A stretch of 64,000 nucleotides of DNA from Bipolaris cookei (taxonomy: Eukaryota; Ascomycota; Dothideomycetes; Pleosporales; Pleosporaceae): contig NRSV01000026.1 of assembly GCA_002286855.1 (NCBI GenBank), positions 281,005 to 345,004 of the forward strand, read 5' to 3'. Under the pieces are notes generated by a model that had not been told where the DNA came from, ran no database searches, and saw only the letters and a program-made list of their open reading frames with translations. A program made the translations under genes and the position numbers. Shown here piece after piece: positions 11,203-20,804 of the stretch (positions are counted from its first letter, which is position 1; every line of letters starts with the position of its first letter).

Positions 11203-13078
11203 ACGTAAAGCACCACCGAGCCGGACACACCACCGAGCCGGACACTTTTTCTTGGCATCGCGAACATCACTTGCAAAGTAACATGTCCCAACTACGTAAA
11301 GATACATTAACTCAGAGAGAAGGCAGAATTACTCTTGCTATTCAGGCCTATCGTACGGGCCAGTTTAAGAGCATTCGACGCGCTGCTGCTGTCTACAACG
11401 TTCCTTTTCAGCGGCTTTCTGATCGGCTTAACAAAATCACTTTTCGACCCCAGATATCTCCAAACTGCCGCAAACTAACTATAATTGAAGAGCAAACAAT
11501 TGTACGATATATTCTTGATCTAGACTCACGAGGATTTGCTCCCCGACTGTGTGAGGTAGCGGATATGGCAGAGAAACTACTGCGCGTACGAGATGGCCAA
11601 CCTTTAGGCAAGAACTGGGCAGAGCGATTTGTATCGCGTTCGGACGAGCTTAAAACAGCTTTCAATCGAGCAAAGGACCGCCAGAGAATACAGCAGGAAG
11701 ATCCAGAGGTTATTAACGCGTGGTTTGAGCTTGTACGAGAGACAATTGAAAAGTATGGAGTACATTCTGACCACATCCATAACTTTGACGAGACTGGCTT
11801 TCAGTTGGGCGTGATTGGCTCAATGAAGTTAGTTACAGGCGCAGAGGGTCGTACGAGGCCTACTTTGACGCAGCCAGGCAATCGTGATTGGGTTACAGTT
11901 ATTCAGAGCATCTGCGCTGGGGGGTATGCTACTCCGCCATTCATTATCTACAAGGAACGCGTCCATATCTCTGCTTGGTACGAAGAAGTAGATATACGGT
12001 ACGATTGGAAGCTCTCAGTATCTCAGAACGGCTGGACAAATAACGCGCTTTGTCTTGAGTGGTTAAAGCACTTTGAAGAGCATACAAAGACGCGATCAGG
12101 GTGGGGTCGTACAGGCTACTTATCCTTGACGGCAATGAGAGCCACCTAAACCAAGAATTTAAGGACTACCGTCTTGAACAGAAGATTCTTACTCTTTGTA
12201 TGCCTGCTCATTCATCGCATATACTTCAGACGCTTGACGTTGTCTGCTTTTCGCCTCTTAAGCAGAAGTACTCCCAACGCGTACGAGACTTGGCTCGCCA
12301 CCATATCTGGCATGTTGATAAAGAACGCTTCCCGCCAGCCTTTCGAGACGCGTTTCGCGACGTAATTACGTTCGATAACTGCCAAAAAGCCTTTAGGCGA
12401 GCAAGGCTAGTTCCTAATTGACGCGCAGAGAGTCATTGATCGTCTTGACGTACGCCTTTTTACCCCACCACAAGAAGCCCAGCTAGAAACACCACAAGAA
12501 GCTCAGCTAGAAACACCCTGGGAGTCTAAAACCCCTAGCAATTCGTACGAATTTGGATCACAGTCGAAGCTTGTGAGAGATCCTTTCGTACGATCACCAA
12601 CTGCTGCACAAGAAGGCTTCTCAAAGCTTATTAAAGGAGCTGAGGAGATGCTACATGAGAATGTGCTTATGAAGGCCCGCATACGAGAGCTTGAAGAGCA
12701 ATTAGCTGAGGTAACAAAGCGCCGAGGGCGTAAAAGAAAGCGAATTCAGACAGGCGGGACACTAGACTTTGGTGCAGGAGCATCGCAGGCAGCTGAAAAT
12801 GCTGCTACTGGTCGTACGGCATCAAAGAAGGCGCGTGGTGGGGGTAGTCAAGAAAAGGCTCTACCAGGTCAACGGCACTGTGGAACCTGTGGGAGAGTGG
12901 GCCATAACGCCCGTACGTGCCAAAAAGATGTAGAAGAAGATTCTCTATCAGATACAAGTGAGTTGTATAACGCATCTATAGCTAGTGTAGAGTAATTCGA
13001 GTTTTCGTACATGAAGTTCGTGATGCCAAGAAAAAGTGTCCGGCTCGGTGGTGTGTCCGGCTCGGTGGTGCTTTACGT
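11203..13078 (+). mobile_element. Fot1/pogo element, family C (1876 bp)
   Basis: Ends in near-perfect inverted repeats of more than 50 bp beginning ACGTAAAGCACCACCGAG, each containing the unit ACCACCGAGCCGGACAC twice in tandem. The flanks are TA at 11201-11202 and 13079-13080. It contains one transposase gene broken by frameshifts. The near-identical ends suggest fairly recent transposition supplied in trans, or recent decay. Confidence 0.93.
11283..12995 (+). pseudogene. Fot1/pogo transposase (family C), frameshifted
   Basis: Starts at MSQLRKD (11283) and reads through a helix-turn-helix and a CENP-B-type domain to the first catalytic Asp in FDETGF and on to about 12110. There the frame shifts to a second segment (12101-12421) with LDGNESH and ILQTLDVVCF. 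A further shift near 12420 leads to a third segment (12573-12995) with a coiled coil, a basic stretch and a CGTCGRVGHNARTC zinc knuckle. All three acidic residues are recognisable, but the Pro of the usual QPLD box is Thr and the two shifts prevent a full-length product. Confidence 0.85.
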
Positions 13079-13336
13079 TAGAGGTAAAGCAACAGATATA
13101 TCAAGACTCTTCGTATCATTCGTTTGATAAATTTAAAATTAGGGCTCCCAATAGTGCAAATAGTACGTATATGTCGCACTTGTTGGTGCGTAAGGGAAGA
13201 TTTGTGAAGAGGATTGATTCATCATTATCTGCATCGTCTCATCTGCTTATGTAGAGATTATCGGTCAATCTACGGTCAATCGGTTAGACTGGCAGAGGAG
13301 TCAGCTATCCAATTCGACAGCTCAAAGACTGAACTA

Positions 13337-13424
13337 TTATTATTATTATTTTGATTTAACGTCCTTTTTCAGCCCTAGGGCTATATAAGACGTGCAGACC
13401 CAAGGTCCACAAGTATCTACGTGT
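13337..13424 (-). mobile_element. 88-bp LINE tail with 15-bp target-site duplication
   Basis: Read on the minus strand this is the last part of a LINE 3' end (TCTTATATAGCCCTAGGGCT followed by an A/T-rich repeat tail), matching the tail of the large LINE at 19150-19200. It is flanked by perfect 15-bp copies of TCAAAGACTGAACTA at 13322-13336 and 13425-13439. This is a severely 5'-truncated product of target-primed reverse transcription. Confidence 0.88.
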
Positions 13425-13779
13425 TCAAAGACTGAACTAGTTAACTAGACAAGATCTAGAAAAGATCAAAGTAGAGCCCTCACTCTCCCAAATCAGGAAA
13501 TAGTACAGTCTAAGGAGCTAGTTAAATGGCTGGGTATCCACTTTGACTGAGGAACCAACAGGCTAGCGCAGCCTTCCACCGCCTTAGCAGGCTAGCAAAC
13601 TCAAATAAAGGCCTCTCGCCTAGAGCAGTACGACAGCTCTATCTAGCCTGCATTACTAGCGTAGCAGACTATGGATGCCAAATCTTCTGGAAGGAATAAA
13701 CAACAATCCTCAATCAGAGGCAGAAGCTGCAGAATCAGGCCTGCAGGAAAATCCTAGGATCCTTTAGAACCTCACCTGC

Positions 13780-14004
13780 TGTCACGGTAACCACCGGGTT
13801 ACCATAACACCTGGATTCTGCTGCTGATTGGCTGAGTGCTACCGAGGTACTACACGTACGCTAGCCACCCATGATATATATTCTGTTGACGAATTTCTGT
13901 TCTGATTCCTTACGCAACGTCTTGAGTCTTCACAGATAGTGTACGTAGCAATTCACCAACGCTTCCCAAAGCTTTTGGATTCGTGCTCCTAGCATCTTGT
14001 GACA
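13780..14004 (+). repeat. Solo LTR (225 bp) with 5-bp target duplication
   Basis: Begins TGTCACGG and ends TTGTGACA, giving the TG...CA ends and short inverted termini of an LTR. The flanks are CCTGC at 13775-13779 and 14005-14009. It interrupts the LINE-2 frame between RTSPA and IPSEVEA. No internal retroelement region is attached, so it is the product of LTR-LTR recombination. A second, incomplete copy is at 558-762. Confidence 0.93.
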
Positions 14005-14357
14005 CCTGCTATACCTAGCGAGGTAGAAGCGGCTCTATGCCCTCCTAGAGTTAGACTTAACAACGCCCTGCGTCAATACGCCTTTAGAGCAAGGAAACTA
14101 GCTCCTAACCACCCCCTTAATATTGCTATCTCTAGTAATCAAGGAAAGCAGCTAGAACTTATTACTAAATCCATCTCAACAGCTCTATCCACCGATAGTG
14201 AGAAGATTAAGCACCACGCGTTCATGCCATGGAGATCAGAAATCCTCCATAAGACGAATATATCTAAGAAGTCAAAAAAATCAAAGCAAAATCACACGAG
14301 GAACAACTAGAAGACAAATATCTCCTCTCTATCTACTCAGACGCCTCAGCTACGAAT

Positions 14358-14620
14358 TGTGAGAGGCTGCGCAAAGGTTGCCGATGCCTGGTAACAAGAT
14401 TGTATTCGATAGAGAACTGAGCTTCTGAGCTACGTAGCTATCTATATACAGTGCTAGCTGCCCCTGCACAATCGAGTCGATAAGACCTAGTCGCTCCGGT
14501 TGTCGGTCAGAGCGCACCGAGTCTCGGCGAGACTCGGAGCTCTAGGTGGCATCCGGATTTTAGGAGCAGGCCGAGATTCCATCGAGGTACAACACACCAA
14601 CTAGGCTCTAGCCTATCACA
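14358..14620 (-). repeat. 3' LTR of the gypsy element
   Basis: 263 bp, TGTGAGAGG...CTATCACA on the plus strand, matching the copy at 17833-18095. It lies directly after the chromodomain reading frame, whose stop is inside or at the LTR edge. Confidence 0.92.
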
Positions 14621-15159
14621 TTACCCTCCTCCTCTCCAGGAGCGTCAGGATGGAGTTCATTCGAGCCCCTTCGGAACCCTGCAGGAAGCGTTTTTGTATC
14701 GGGATCTCGATAAGGTCTTGTAAACTGTTCCCATCGAATCTTCGCTTCTGTTTTTGCAAGGTTCTCTATAGGCTCCATCGTTGGGAGATGGTAGCCCTTC
14801 CATTTCACTTCGTACCACCATTTAACTCCTCGTCCTCGTCGTCGACTTACCTCTGCTAGGAAGTCCTCAATTTCCCACATATCTGCTCCGTCGGTATCTA
14901 CCTGAATTGGTAGTGGTTGGTCATCGTCTCTTGATTGGCTTGGTAAGGGATCCGTTGATGCTAATCGGAGCCGGTCAACGTGGAACGTGTTGTGAGGGCC
15001 TGGAGGCGTGTTGAGTCGAACCGTGTGGGTATCGATTACCTCAATCACTGTGTACTTTGCGCTCCTCCAGTCAAGTTTTCTAGATTTCCGGCCAGTAGCA
15101 AACTGTTTGCCTAACTTCAACCATACTTTGTCGCCAACGTGTAGCTGTGCAGAAGTCAT
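14608..15159 (-). pseudogene. Gypsy integrase C-terminus with chromodomain
   Basis: Starts near LHVGDKVWLKL, the GPY/F-type end of a gypsy integrase. It passes a FHVDRLR block and then a chromodomain (VKWWYEVKWKGYHLPTMEPIENL) near residues 105-130, which in chromoviruses steers integration toward marked chromatin. The N-terminal side is joined out of frame to the RT fragment near 15150, marking a large internal deletion. Confidence 0.85.
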
Positions 15160-16278
15160 CTAGGTATTCGCGAAGAGTCCAGTTAATGTATCGTTGGAAG
15201 GTGCTCGGGGCGTTTGCCATGCCAAATGGAGTAACTAGCCATTCAAATAGTCCAAAACGTGTGCGGAAAGCCGTAAGCCACTCATCTCCTTCCCGGATTC
15301 GAATCTTGTGGAAGGCTGCGATAACATCCAGCTTCGTGAACCATTTAGCTTTCGCGATGTTATTTAACGTCTCTTGAATTAGCGGCAAAGGATACCGGTC
15401 CTTCTTCGTTAAGGCATTCAACGCTCGGTAATCAACGCAGAGTCGCAGTCCTCCTCCTGGTTTCTTCGCAAACAACACCGGTGACGCAGCGGGAGAGTTG
15501 CTTGCTCTTATAAAGCCTTTGTCAAGAAGAGATATGAGCTCTTTCCGTAACACCAAGAGCTCCCCTCTCGACATGTTGTACAAAGTTCCCACGGGGCTTC
15601 CGGCTTTTTCCCGTCCTTCTCTTCCAGTTCCAATGCGTGATCAATTCCAGGGCGGTGGGGCGGTAACTTGTTTGCTTCCTTAGGGTCAAAGAGCGTGAGG
15701 TGCTTTCGCCAACGTTCGGGAACCAAGGAGAGGACGTCTACTTTCGGCTTAGGTGCCAGAGCCTTATTGATATCTGCTAACGAAGCAGCAAATATTTGGA
15801 CAACTTCTTCTGGGTCCCGCTTCTTGCATCGTGCAAGGTTCATCAGTCTTTGAAACTCGGTCGCGCCCACTTCTCGGATTTCGAGCGGGTGAGCCTTGCC
15901 TTCTTGGCTGCGAATTCTGATTCCTAAGGCGTGCAAGTATATTGACTTCTTTGCGGGAGCAATTGTGACTTTGTTCCGGTTCATCCATGGGCGTCCTAGG
16001 ATAATGTCCTCTTCCGCGTCGTTTGGCGTAACGTATGCGAATCCAGTCTCTGTGTAGCCGTTCATATCGAATGAAAATTTTGCGACTTCGTCTACCCAAC
16101 TCACTTGATCGTTGACACCCACAATCGGCTTGCGTGGAATAGGTATGCGCTCGAGTTTGGCTCGTCGTACGAAAGAACGGGTAATGAGAGCGTAAGAAAG
16201 GCACCCAGAGTCAATCAGTGCTGACGTGAACTTGGATTGATTAACTAGTACATGTATTGTCATTGGTGGTGCTAGCAT
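15080..16278 (-). pseudogene. Gypsy protease and truncated reverse transcriptase
   Basis: The first frame (16278-15508) starts MLAPPM and has an aspartic protease with the active-site triplet DSG in ALIDSGC near residue 23, then a linker. A frameshift near 15595 moves into a second frame (15592-15080) with RT blocks LCVDYRALNALT, FTKLDVIAAFHKIRI and TPFGMANAPSTFQRYINWTL. The RT stops just at YLDDF, where the polymerase active site should continue as YxDD-palm. The rest is deleted. Not functional. Confidence 0.85.
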
Positions 16279-16361
16279 GTGCTCCTTCTTGAACTTCCCC
16301 CATTCTTCTATCGTGTCCTTGCTTGCTCGTGTATGCTCCTGATCGCGCCTTTGATCAGGAG

Positions 16362-17474
16362 CTACTCTTTTTCCGCCTCGCTGTCCGAGTCAACCGCTGT
16401 TGTGTTGTCAAGACTGCCGTACCCTTCCATCGATTCCTTCTTCGTCTTCGTTGTCTTTGCAGCTCGAATTGGCTGATGAGCTGGCCTCTGTGCAGGCTTT
16501 TGTTTGCAGGAATTGATGAGATGGCCCTTGAGCCCACAGCGCAAACACGATCCTTCTTCCCGTCTTCGATCAATCTCTCTCTGCGAGACCCATTTGGCTC
16601 GTTGAACCTGCGTTCGACTTGGTTCCCAGTCCATGGCGTCTGGAGATGGGATCCTAGGAACCGAGTCGTACAACGGCGAGGTGTTCTTCTTTTTGTTCCT
16701 CAGTTTGAGGCGCCAGAGATTGTCTGAGACAGCAGCAATGTGCGACTGCATTTCCTCAATCGTTGTGTCTTCTGGAAATATGGTGCCTGCTAGGGCTGCG
16801 CGCAACTCGTGGGTCAAAGAGTTCAGAAACATGCTCTTGAGGATGCCGTGATCGAACAAATTGGCAGTAAGCGCTTCCTTGTTGAAGTCATGTACAAAGT
16901 CGCGTACGTTGTCCGTTTTTTGTCGCATATGCTGAAGCTTGTTCCTCGCAGTCTCAACCATGTGCGCATCCTTGAAGGCATTGTCTAGGTGCTTGAAGAA
17001 CTCATCAACAGTGCTTGAAGCTGCATGCAATGATACCCAAGGGAAAACTCGTAGCTTGGCGTTACCTGTAATGCGGCTGAAAGTGTAATCGATTGCCAAT
17101 TGGTTCGTGTGAAATCGTCGAGGTTCTGACCTCAGTTTTGCCTCGATTTGGTACTTCCATGACAGGTACTGGCTTCGAGTACCGTCGAACGCTTCTGGAT
17201 CCTTCAGTCCTTTCTGCTGAATCGAGTGGCTAGAGGCTGAAGGAGGCGTAACCACTGGCGTAGTTGATGTGGGGTTAGTGGTTGCTGCACTCGGTTCCTT
17301 CTTCTCAACCCTCTCCATTCGTGTCATGAGCTCGTTCATTTGTTGCATCATCTGTTGCATCATTTGCTGCATCGTCTGTTGCATCATCAACATGGTGTTT
17401 GCATCCGGTGGTTGTGGATGTTCTTCATGCCCTTGTTGTGCTCCTGGGGCCTCGTAAGAACTGTTCGTTTCCAT
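16362..17474 (-). CDS. Gypsy Gag protein
   Basis: A 370-residue frame opposite the host direction. The N-terminus has a Met/Gln-rich repeat (MMQQ-type, residues about 28-48) likely to form a coiled coil. Next comes a retrotransposon gag domain (DEFFKHLDNAFKD...ARNKLQHMRQKTDNVRDFVHDFNKEA), then a CLRCGLKGHLINSC zinc knuckle near residue 315 and an acidic tail. It would assemble the particle and bind element RNA. The frame is intact, unlike pol 84 bp downstream, which fits recent insertion. Confidence 0.88.
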   Translation of the reverse strand: METNSSYEAPGAQQGHEEHPQPPDANTMLMMQQTMQQMMQQMMQQMNELMTRMERVEKKEPSAATTNPTSTTPVVTPPSASSHSIQQKGLKDPEAFDGTRSQYLSWKYQIEAKLRSEPRRFHTNQLAIDYTFSRITGNAKLRVFPWVSLHAASSTVDEFFKHLDNAFKDAHMVETARNKLQHMRQKTDNVRDFVHDFNKEALTANLFDHGILKSMFLNSLTHELRAALAGTIFPEDTTIEEMQSHIAAVSDNLWRLKLRNKKKNTSPLYDSVPRIPSPDAMDWEPSRTQVQRAKWVSQREIDRRREEGSCLRCGLKGHLINSCKQKPAQRPAHQPIRAAKTTKTKKESMEGYGSLDNTTAVDSDSEAEKE

Positions 17475-17540
17475 CTTGATTGCTTAGGTAGGCGTTCAAC
17501 CGTTGTGGTTCCTACACTAGCGTCGTTCTCGTTAAGTACT

Positions 17541-17808
17541 GGGGGACGGCCACACCAGCTACCTGTTACTACTTCAGGGTAACCCTTAGTAGTCCGTTCC
17601 GTTGTCGCTTTGTTCTCTGCGTAAAAATAAATCTTGCGATCGTGTTGTCGCTTGATCGTTCGCTAGGTACTGGGGGACGGCCACACCAGCTACCTGTTAC
17701 TACCTCGGAGTAATCCTCGTAGTTCGTTCCGTTGTCGTGTGCTCACTGCTTAGAAGCAGGTCTTGCAATTTTCCGTTGATAGAGCACTGGGGGACGGCCA
17801 CACCAGCT
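17541..17808. repeat. Three-copy repeat in the gypsy leader
   Basis: The block GGGGGACGGCCACACCAGCT occurs at 17541-17560, 17672-17691 and 17789-17808 (plus strand). The first two copies are extended by ACCTGTTACTAC. The units are 131 and 117 bp apart, between the 5' LTR and gag. They may belong to the packaging or priming leader. Confidence 0.85.
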
Positions 17809-17832
17809 GCTCGGAGGGGATCGAATACAAAA

Positions 17833-18095
17833 TGTGAGAGGCTGCGCAAAGGTTGCCGATGCCTGGTAACAAGATTGTATTCGATAGAGAACTGAGCTTC
17901 TGAGCTACGTAGCTATCTATATACAGTGCTAGCTGCCCCTGCACAATCGAGTCGATAAGACCTAGTCGCTCCGGTTGTCGGTCAGAGCGCACCGAGTCTC
18001 GGCGAGACTCGGAGCTCTAGGTGGCATCCGGATTTTAGGAGCAGGCCGAGATTCCATCGAGGTACAACACACCAACTAGGCTCTAGCCTATCACA
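17833..18095 (-). repeat. 5' LTR of the gypsy element
   Basis: 263 bp identical, as far as I can see, to 14358-14620. For the element's own transcription this is the upstream LTR and would hold its promoter. Followed on the right by the CGAAT target copy. Confidence 0.92.
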
Positions 18096-18100
18096 CGAAT

Positions 18101-18970
18101 AAAGGCAAGGGTATAGGAGTAGGTGTAGCTTTCTACAAAGGAGCTAGTCTCATAGCTCAGGAAAAAGTCAATATAGGATATAACCAGCTAGTCTACAATG
18201 GAGAACTAGAAGGCATTACCCTAGGCCTAGAGAAAGCTGTCGATCTAGTAGGCGACTGTTTAGAAGTTAAAGTATATGCAGACAATCAGGCTGCAATACT
18301 TAGACTTAAAACTGCTTCTGATAACCCAGGACAAGAGCGGTAACTTAGATGTATAAGAGCAGCAAAGAAACTTAAGAAGAAAGGCCTAACACCCACGATC
18401 TACTGGGTACCAGGCCACGAGGACGTTATAGGAAACGAGAAAGCAGACACGCTAGCAAAGGAGGCGACAAAGCTAGATCCTAGCTCTAGTAGGACTAGCT
18501 TAGCTGTTATAGGCACACGAATAAAACAGCTAGGCGAGCGAGAGTGGCTGAGCTCTCTAGAACAATATAGGAGAAAAGCCATCGCTCTGAACCCTAACAC
18601 CTATGCTGCAAAGTACAAGTGGAAGACCAGAAAGCAGATCGCCACTCCTCCTACTAGTAGAGAAACTTCTAGCGCCTTCTTCCAGCTTAAGCTAGGCCAC
18701 TGCTACCTTAGAGATTTTCTCTACAAGCGAGGAAAAGTAGACTCTAAAGTGTGCCCCTGCAACTATAGAGCTACGCAAGACGCTGCACATATCCTCCTTA
18801 GCTGCACGCTATACAAGGAGGCTAGGACGAAGATGCAAAAGGCTAGCAAGGACCCCCTATCGTTAGCTTTTTTACTAGACACGAGCACAGGCATACAGGC
18901 TACTATTGCTTTTATTGAGGAAACTAGGGCTGTAACACAGGCTTGGTACAAAGGAAACCTTGAAAACTAG
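18101..18970 (+). pseudogene. LINE-2 RNase H and C-terminal zinc region
   Basis: Continues the RNase H domain cut by the gypsy insertion: GELEGITLGLE, VYADNQAA and GNEKADTLAKEA supply the remaining acidic residues. The C-terminus has CPCNYRATQDAAHILLSC and ends GNLEN. An in-frame TAA occurs near 18343 in the helix before GHEDVIGNEKAD, so the copy is dead apart from the insertions. Confidence 0.8.
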
Positions 18971-19217
18971 GGCAACACCTAAACACTAGGTGCCCTCACC
19001 CTACACCCAACCAACCTCCCCCCCTCTCTCTTTCTTTTCCGCTAGAACCCCTACTACCCCCCGTTACACTAGGCTACGAGCCTCACCTCGATTTAGATAG
19101 CCCTTCCTCCACCTATACCAAATTGATAAACCCACGTAGCTACCTGCAGGCTTTTAGCCTGCACGTCTTATATAGCCCTCGGGCTGAAAAAAGACGTTAA
19201 TCAACAACAACAACAAC

Positions 19218-19447
19218 TGTTGAATGGACTCTATTGGCTAGCCAGCGCTTGGTGTTAGCAAGATGTTTAAGTCAATACAGCTAGTTGAACGGTGTACACA
19301 GCGTGCGGGTAGGTGGGGGTGGCAAGTAACTATGGTTCATTGCTATCTCTGTTCTACGTTCAAAGGAAAAAGGGTTGATGTACTCCTGGGTCCGTGCACA
19401 AGTATCCGTGGGGAACCGGAGTCACGTGATCACTCCCTCAGTGCCTG
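19218..19447 (+). repeat. Dispersed repeat R1, copy B
   Basis: Inverted counterpart of 10921-11152, starting TGTTGAAT right after the CAA tail of LINE-2 and ending CAGTGCCTG. It differs from copy A by scattered substitutions and small indels. Confidence 0.8.
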
Positions 19448-19459
19448 ATTTAGGTTCGG

Positions 19460-19497
19460 ACAACAACAACAACAACAATAATAATAATAATAATACA
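19460..19497. repeat. CAA/TAA microsatellite
   Basis: A run of CAA units passing into TAA units. The pattern resembles LINE tails in this region and may mark the end of a lost LINE copy. Confidence 0.8.
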
Positions 19498-19499
19498 AT

Positions 19500-20674
19500 A
19501 GTCAATAAAATCCATCGTTAAATGATTATGATGCCCATCCGTGATGAGTAATCGGGAAGAAGATCGAGCTTTTGGCTTGGTGGTTGGATCGAACATTTGT
19601 TTGAGCCTGTAAGCCCAGAAGTACCATGTATAGTCACGTGACTACTCACTGACTAATAACGCTGTATTTAAACTTGCTCCTATCATCATACACATCAGAA
19701 TACACAATACTTCACACACACTCAACTGCTTACAGAGCCATTGAAGACCGATATTATCGTTCGACCAGCCAGTAACTGATGCAGCGGTATACACAGTATG
19801 GATATCTGGATCAAAACCTTGGAGCCATGAGTTCTGATGCGCAAAAAGCACCGAAGAACGACTTAATCATCGGAAGGTCTCAAGAATTCATCTGCTTAAG
19901 TTCAAACATCCACGAAGCATAGCCTGGAGCCTGAAGAGGACTTCGAACATCCCATTTGCCCCTCAATCTGGTCTACAAACTGCGAGGGGGCAGGTACACA
20001 CGTGCAACTGCTATAAGCTGATTCAACTAGGTACAGTGTTCTCAAGGGCTGAGATGCTCCGACGATCCGTCATCCTATTCCTTGCGAAATGGCCTACACC
20101 TTCATCCTGTATGCCTCTTACGACCAGAATGTCACAAATGTGGTATGCTTTCGTCTTCGTAGGATCGTTTATGAAACATGAGATCGAATCCCATCGTCGA
20201 TGCGACTTACCATACCTTGATCTTTACTGGAGGCCTGGAAAAACTTACTGTAAGGGATTAACCTCGATTCGACTACCGTCAGCGCCATTTGTACCTTGTA
20301 AAGAATTGTTTCATCCTCCGTATAGATCTGGATAGTGGTTCCGCTGCGCCGAGTGCGCCTTATGATCTTGTCAGCAGCTTACTGGACCCCAAGCATGGTG
20401 TTTCAAACATTCGCATTACCTCTCAAAATACCCATATTGCCCTTTCTTGGCCCCATCTTGTCTTTCATTTACGTCACTTGCTTACATTTGGCGCAAGCTT
20501 CGCCTCTACCACAGCCCTTATCCCTCCTTCGAAATCGCTCACTGGCGATGGAGACACAGCCACATCAGGCCACGATGTTGGACAAGTCTTGAAGTAGACC
20601 AATCCAACGAGAGGGCTTCTCTAAACGCCTAGCTACACTTCTACTGGAAGAAGATCATTCAGGTACTGTGAACT
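19500..20674. other. Intergenic, no gene recognised
   Basis: Only short frames without family resemblance. It probably includes the upstream region of the metalloprotease gene. Confidence 0.4.
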
Positions 20675-20683
20675 TATATAAAA
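20675..20683 (+). promoter_or_regulatory. Probable TATA box of the metalloprotease gene
   Basis: TATATAAAA 122 bp upstream of the ATG at 20805, preceded by GAACT. The spacing allows a leader of roughly 90 nt. Confidence 0.55.
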
Positions 20684-20804
20684 AGGCTACCACGAACACC
20701 ATAGAGGTCTTTCAATAGCAGGAACTTCCAATCTCTCTTCTTTATCAACACTAGCACGTACTATTCTTTTCAACTCCATAGCCTTTCAAACAGGCTACTA
20801 CATC

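Larger units (their letters stand above)
14358..18095 (-). mobile_element. Ty3/gypsy chromovirus, internally deleted (3738 bp)
   Basis: Two 263-bp LTRs, which appear identical by eye, bound the element, flanked by CGAAT at 14353-14357 and 18096-18100. The coding order on the minus strand is gag, protease, reverse transcriptase N-terminal half, then a direct jump to the integrase C-terminus and chromodomain. The RT second half, RNase H and integrase core are missing, so the copy must have moved or arisen with help in trans. It is inserted in the RNase H domain of LINE-2 between YSDASATN and KGKGIGVG. Matching LTRs imply recent insertion. Confidence 0.92.
13440..19217 (+). mobile_element. Tad/I-like LINE (LINE-2) carrying nested LTR elements
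   Basis: Plus-strand non-LTR element, 5'-truncated within the region after the RT (KWLGIHFD and AVRQLYLACITSVADYG segments). It continues through RNase H and a CPCN...HILLSC zinc motif to GNLEN and stop at 18968-18970. A 3' untranslated tail follows, with a hairpin (AGCCCTCGGGCT) and a CAA-repeat end at 19200-19217. Two insertions interrupt it: a solo LTR (13780-14004) and a gypsy element (14358-18095). In both cases removing the insert plus one target copy restores LINE reading. The left boundary is approximate. Confidence 0.82.

Noticed and set aside
17541..17808. Spaced repeats resembling a CRISPR array
   Set aside because: Only three units with unequal long spacers, inside a gypsy leader in a eukaryotic genome.
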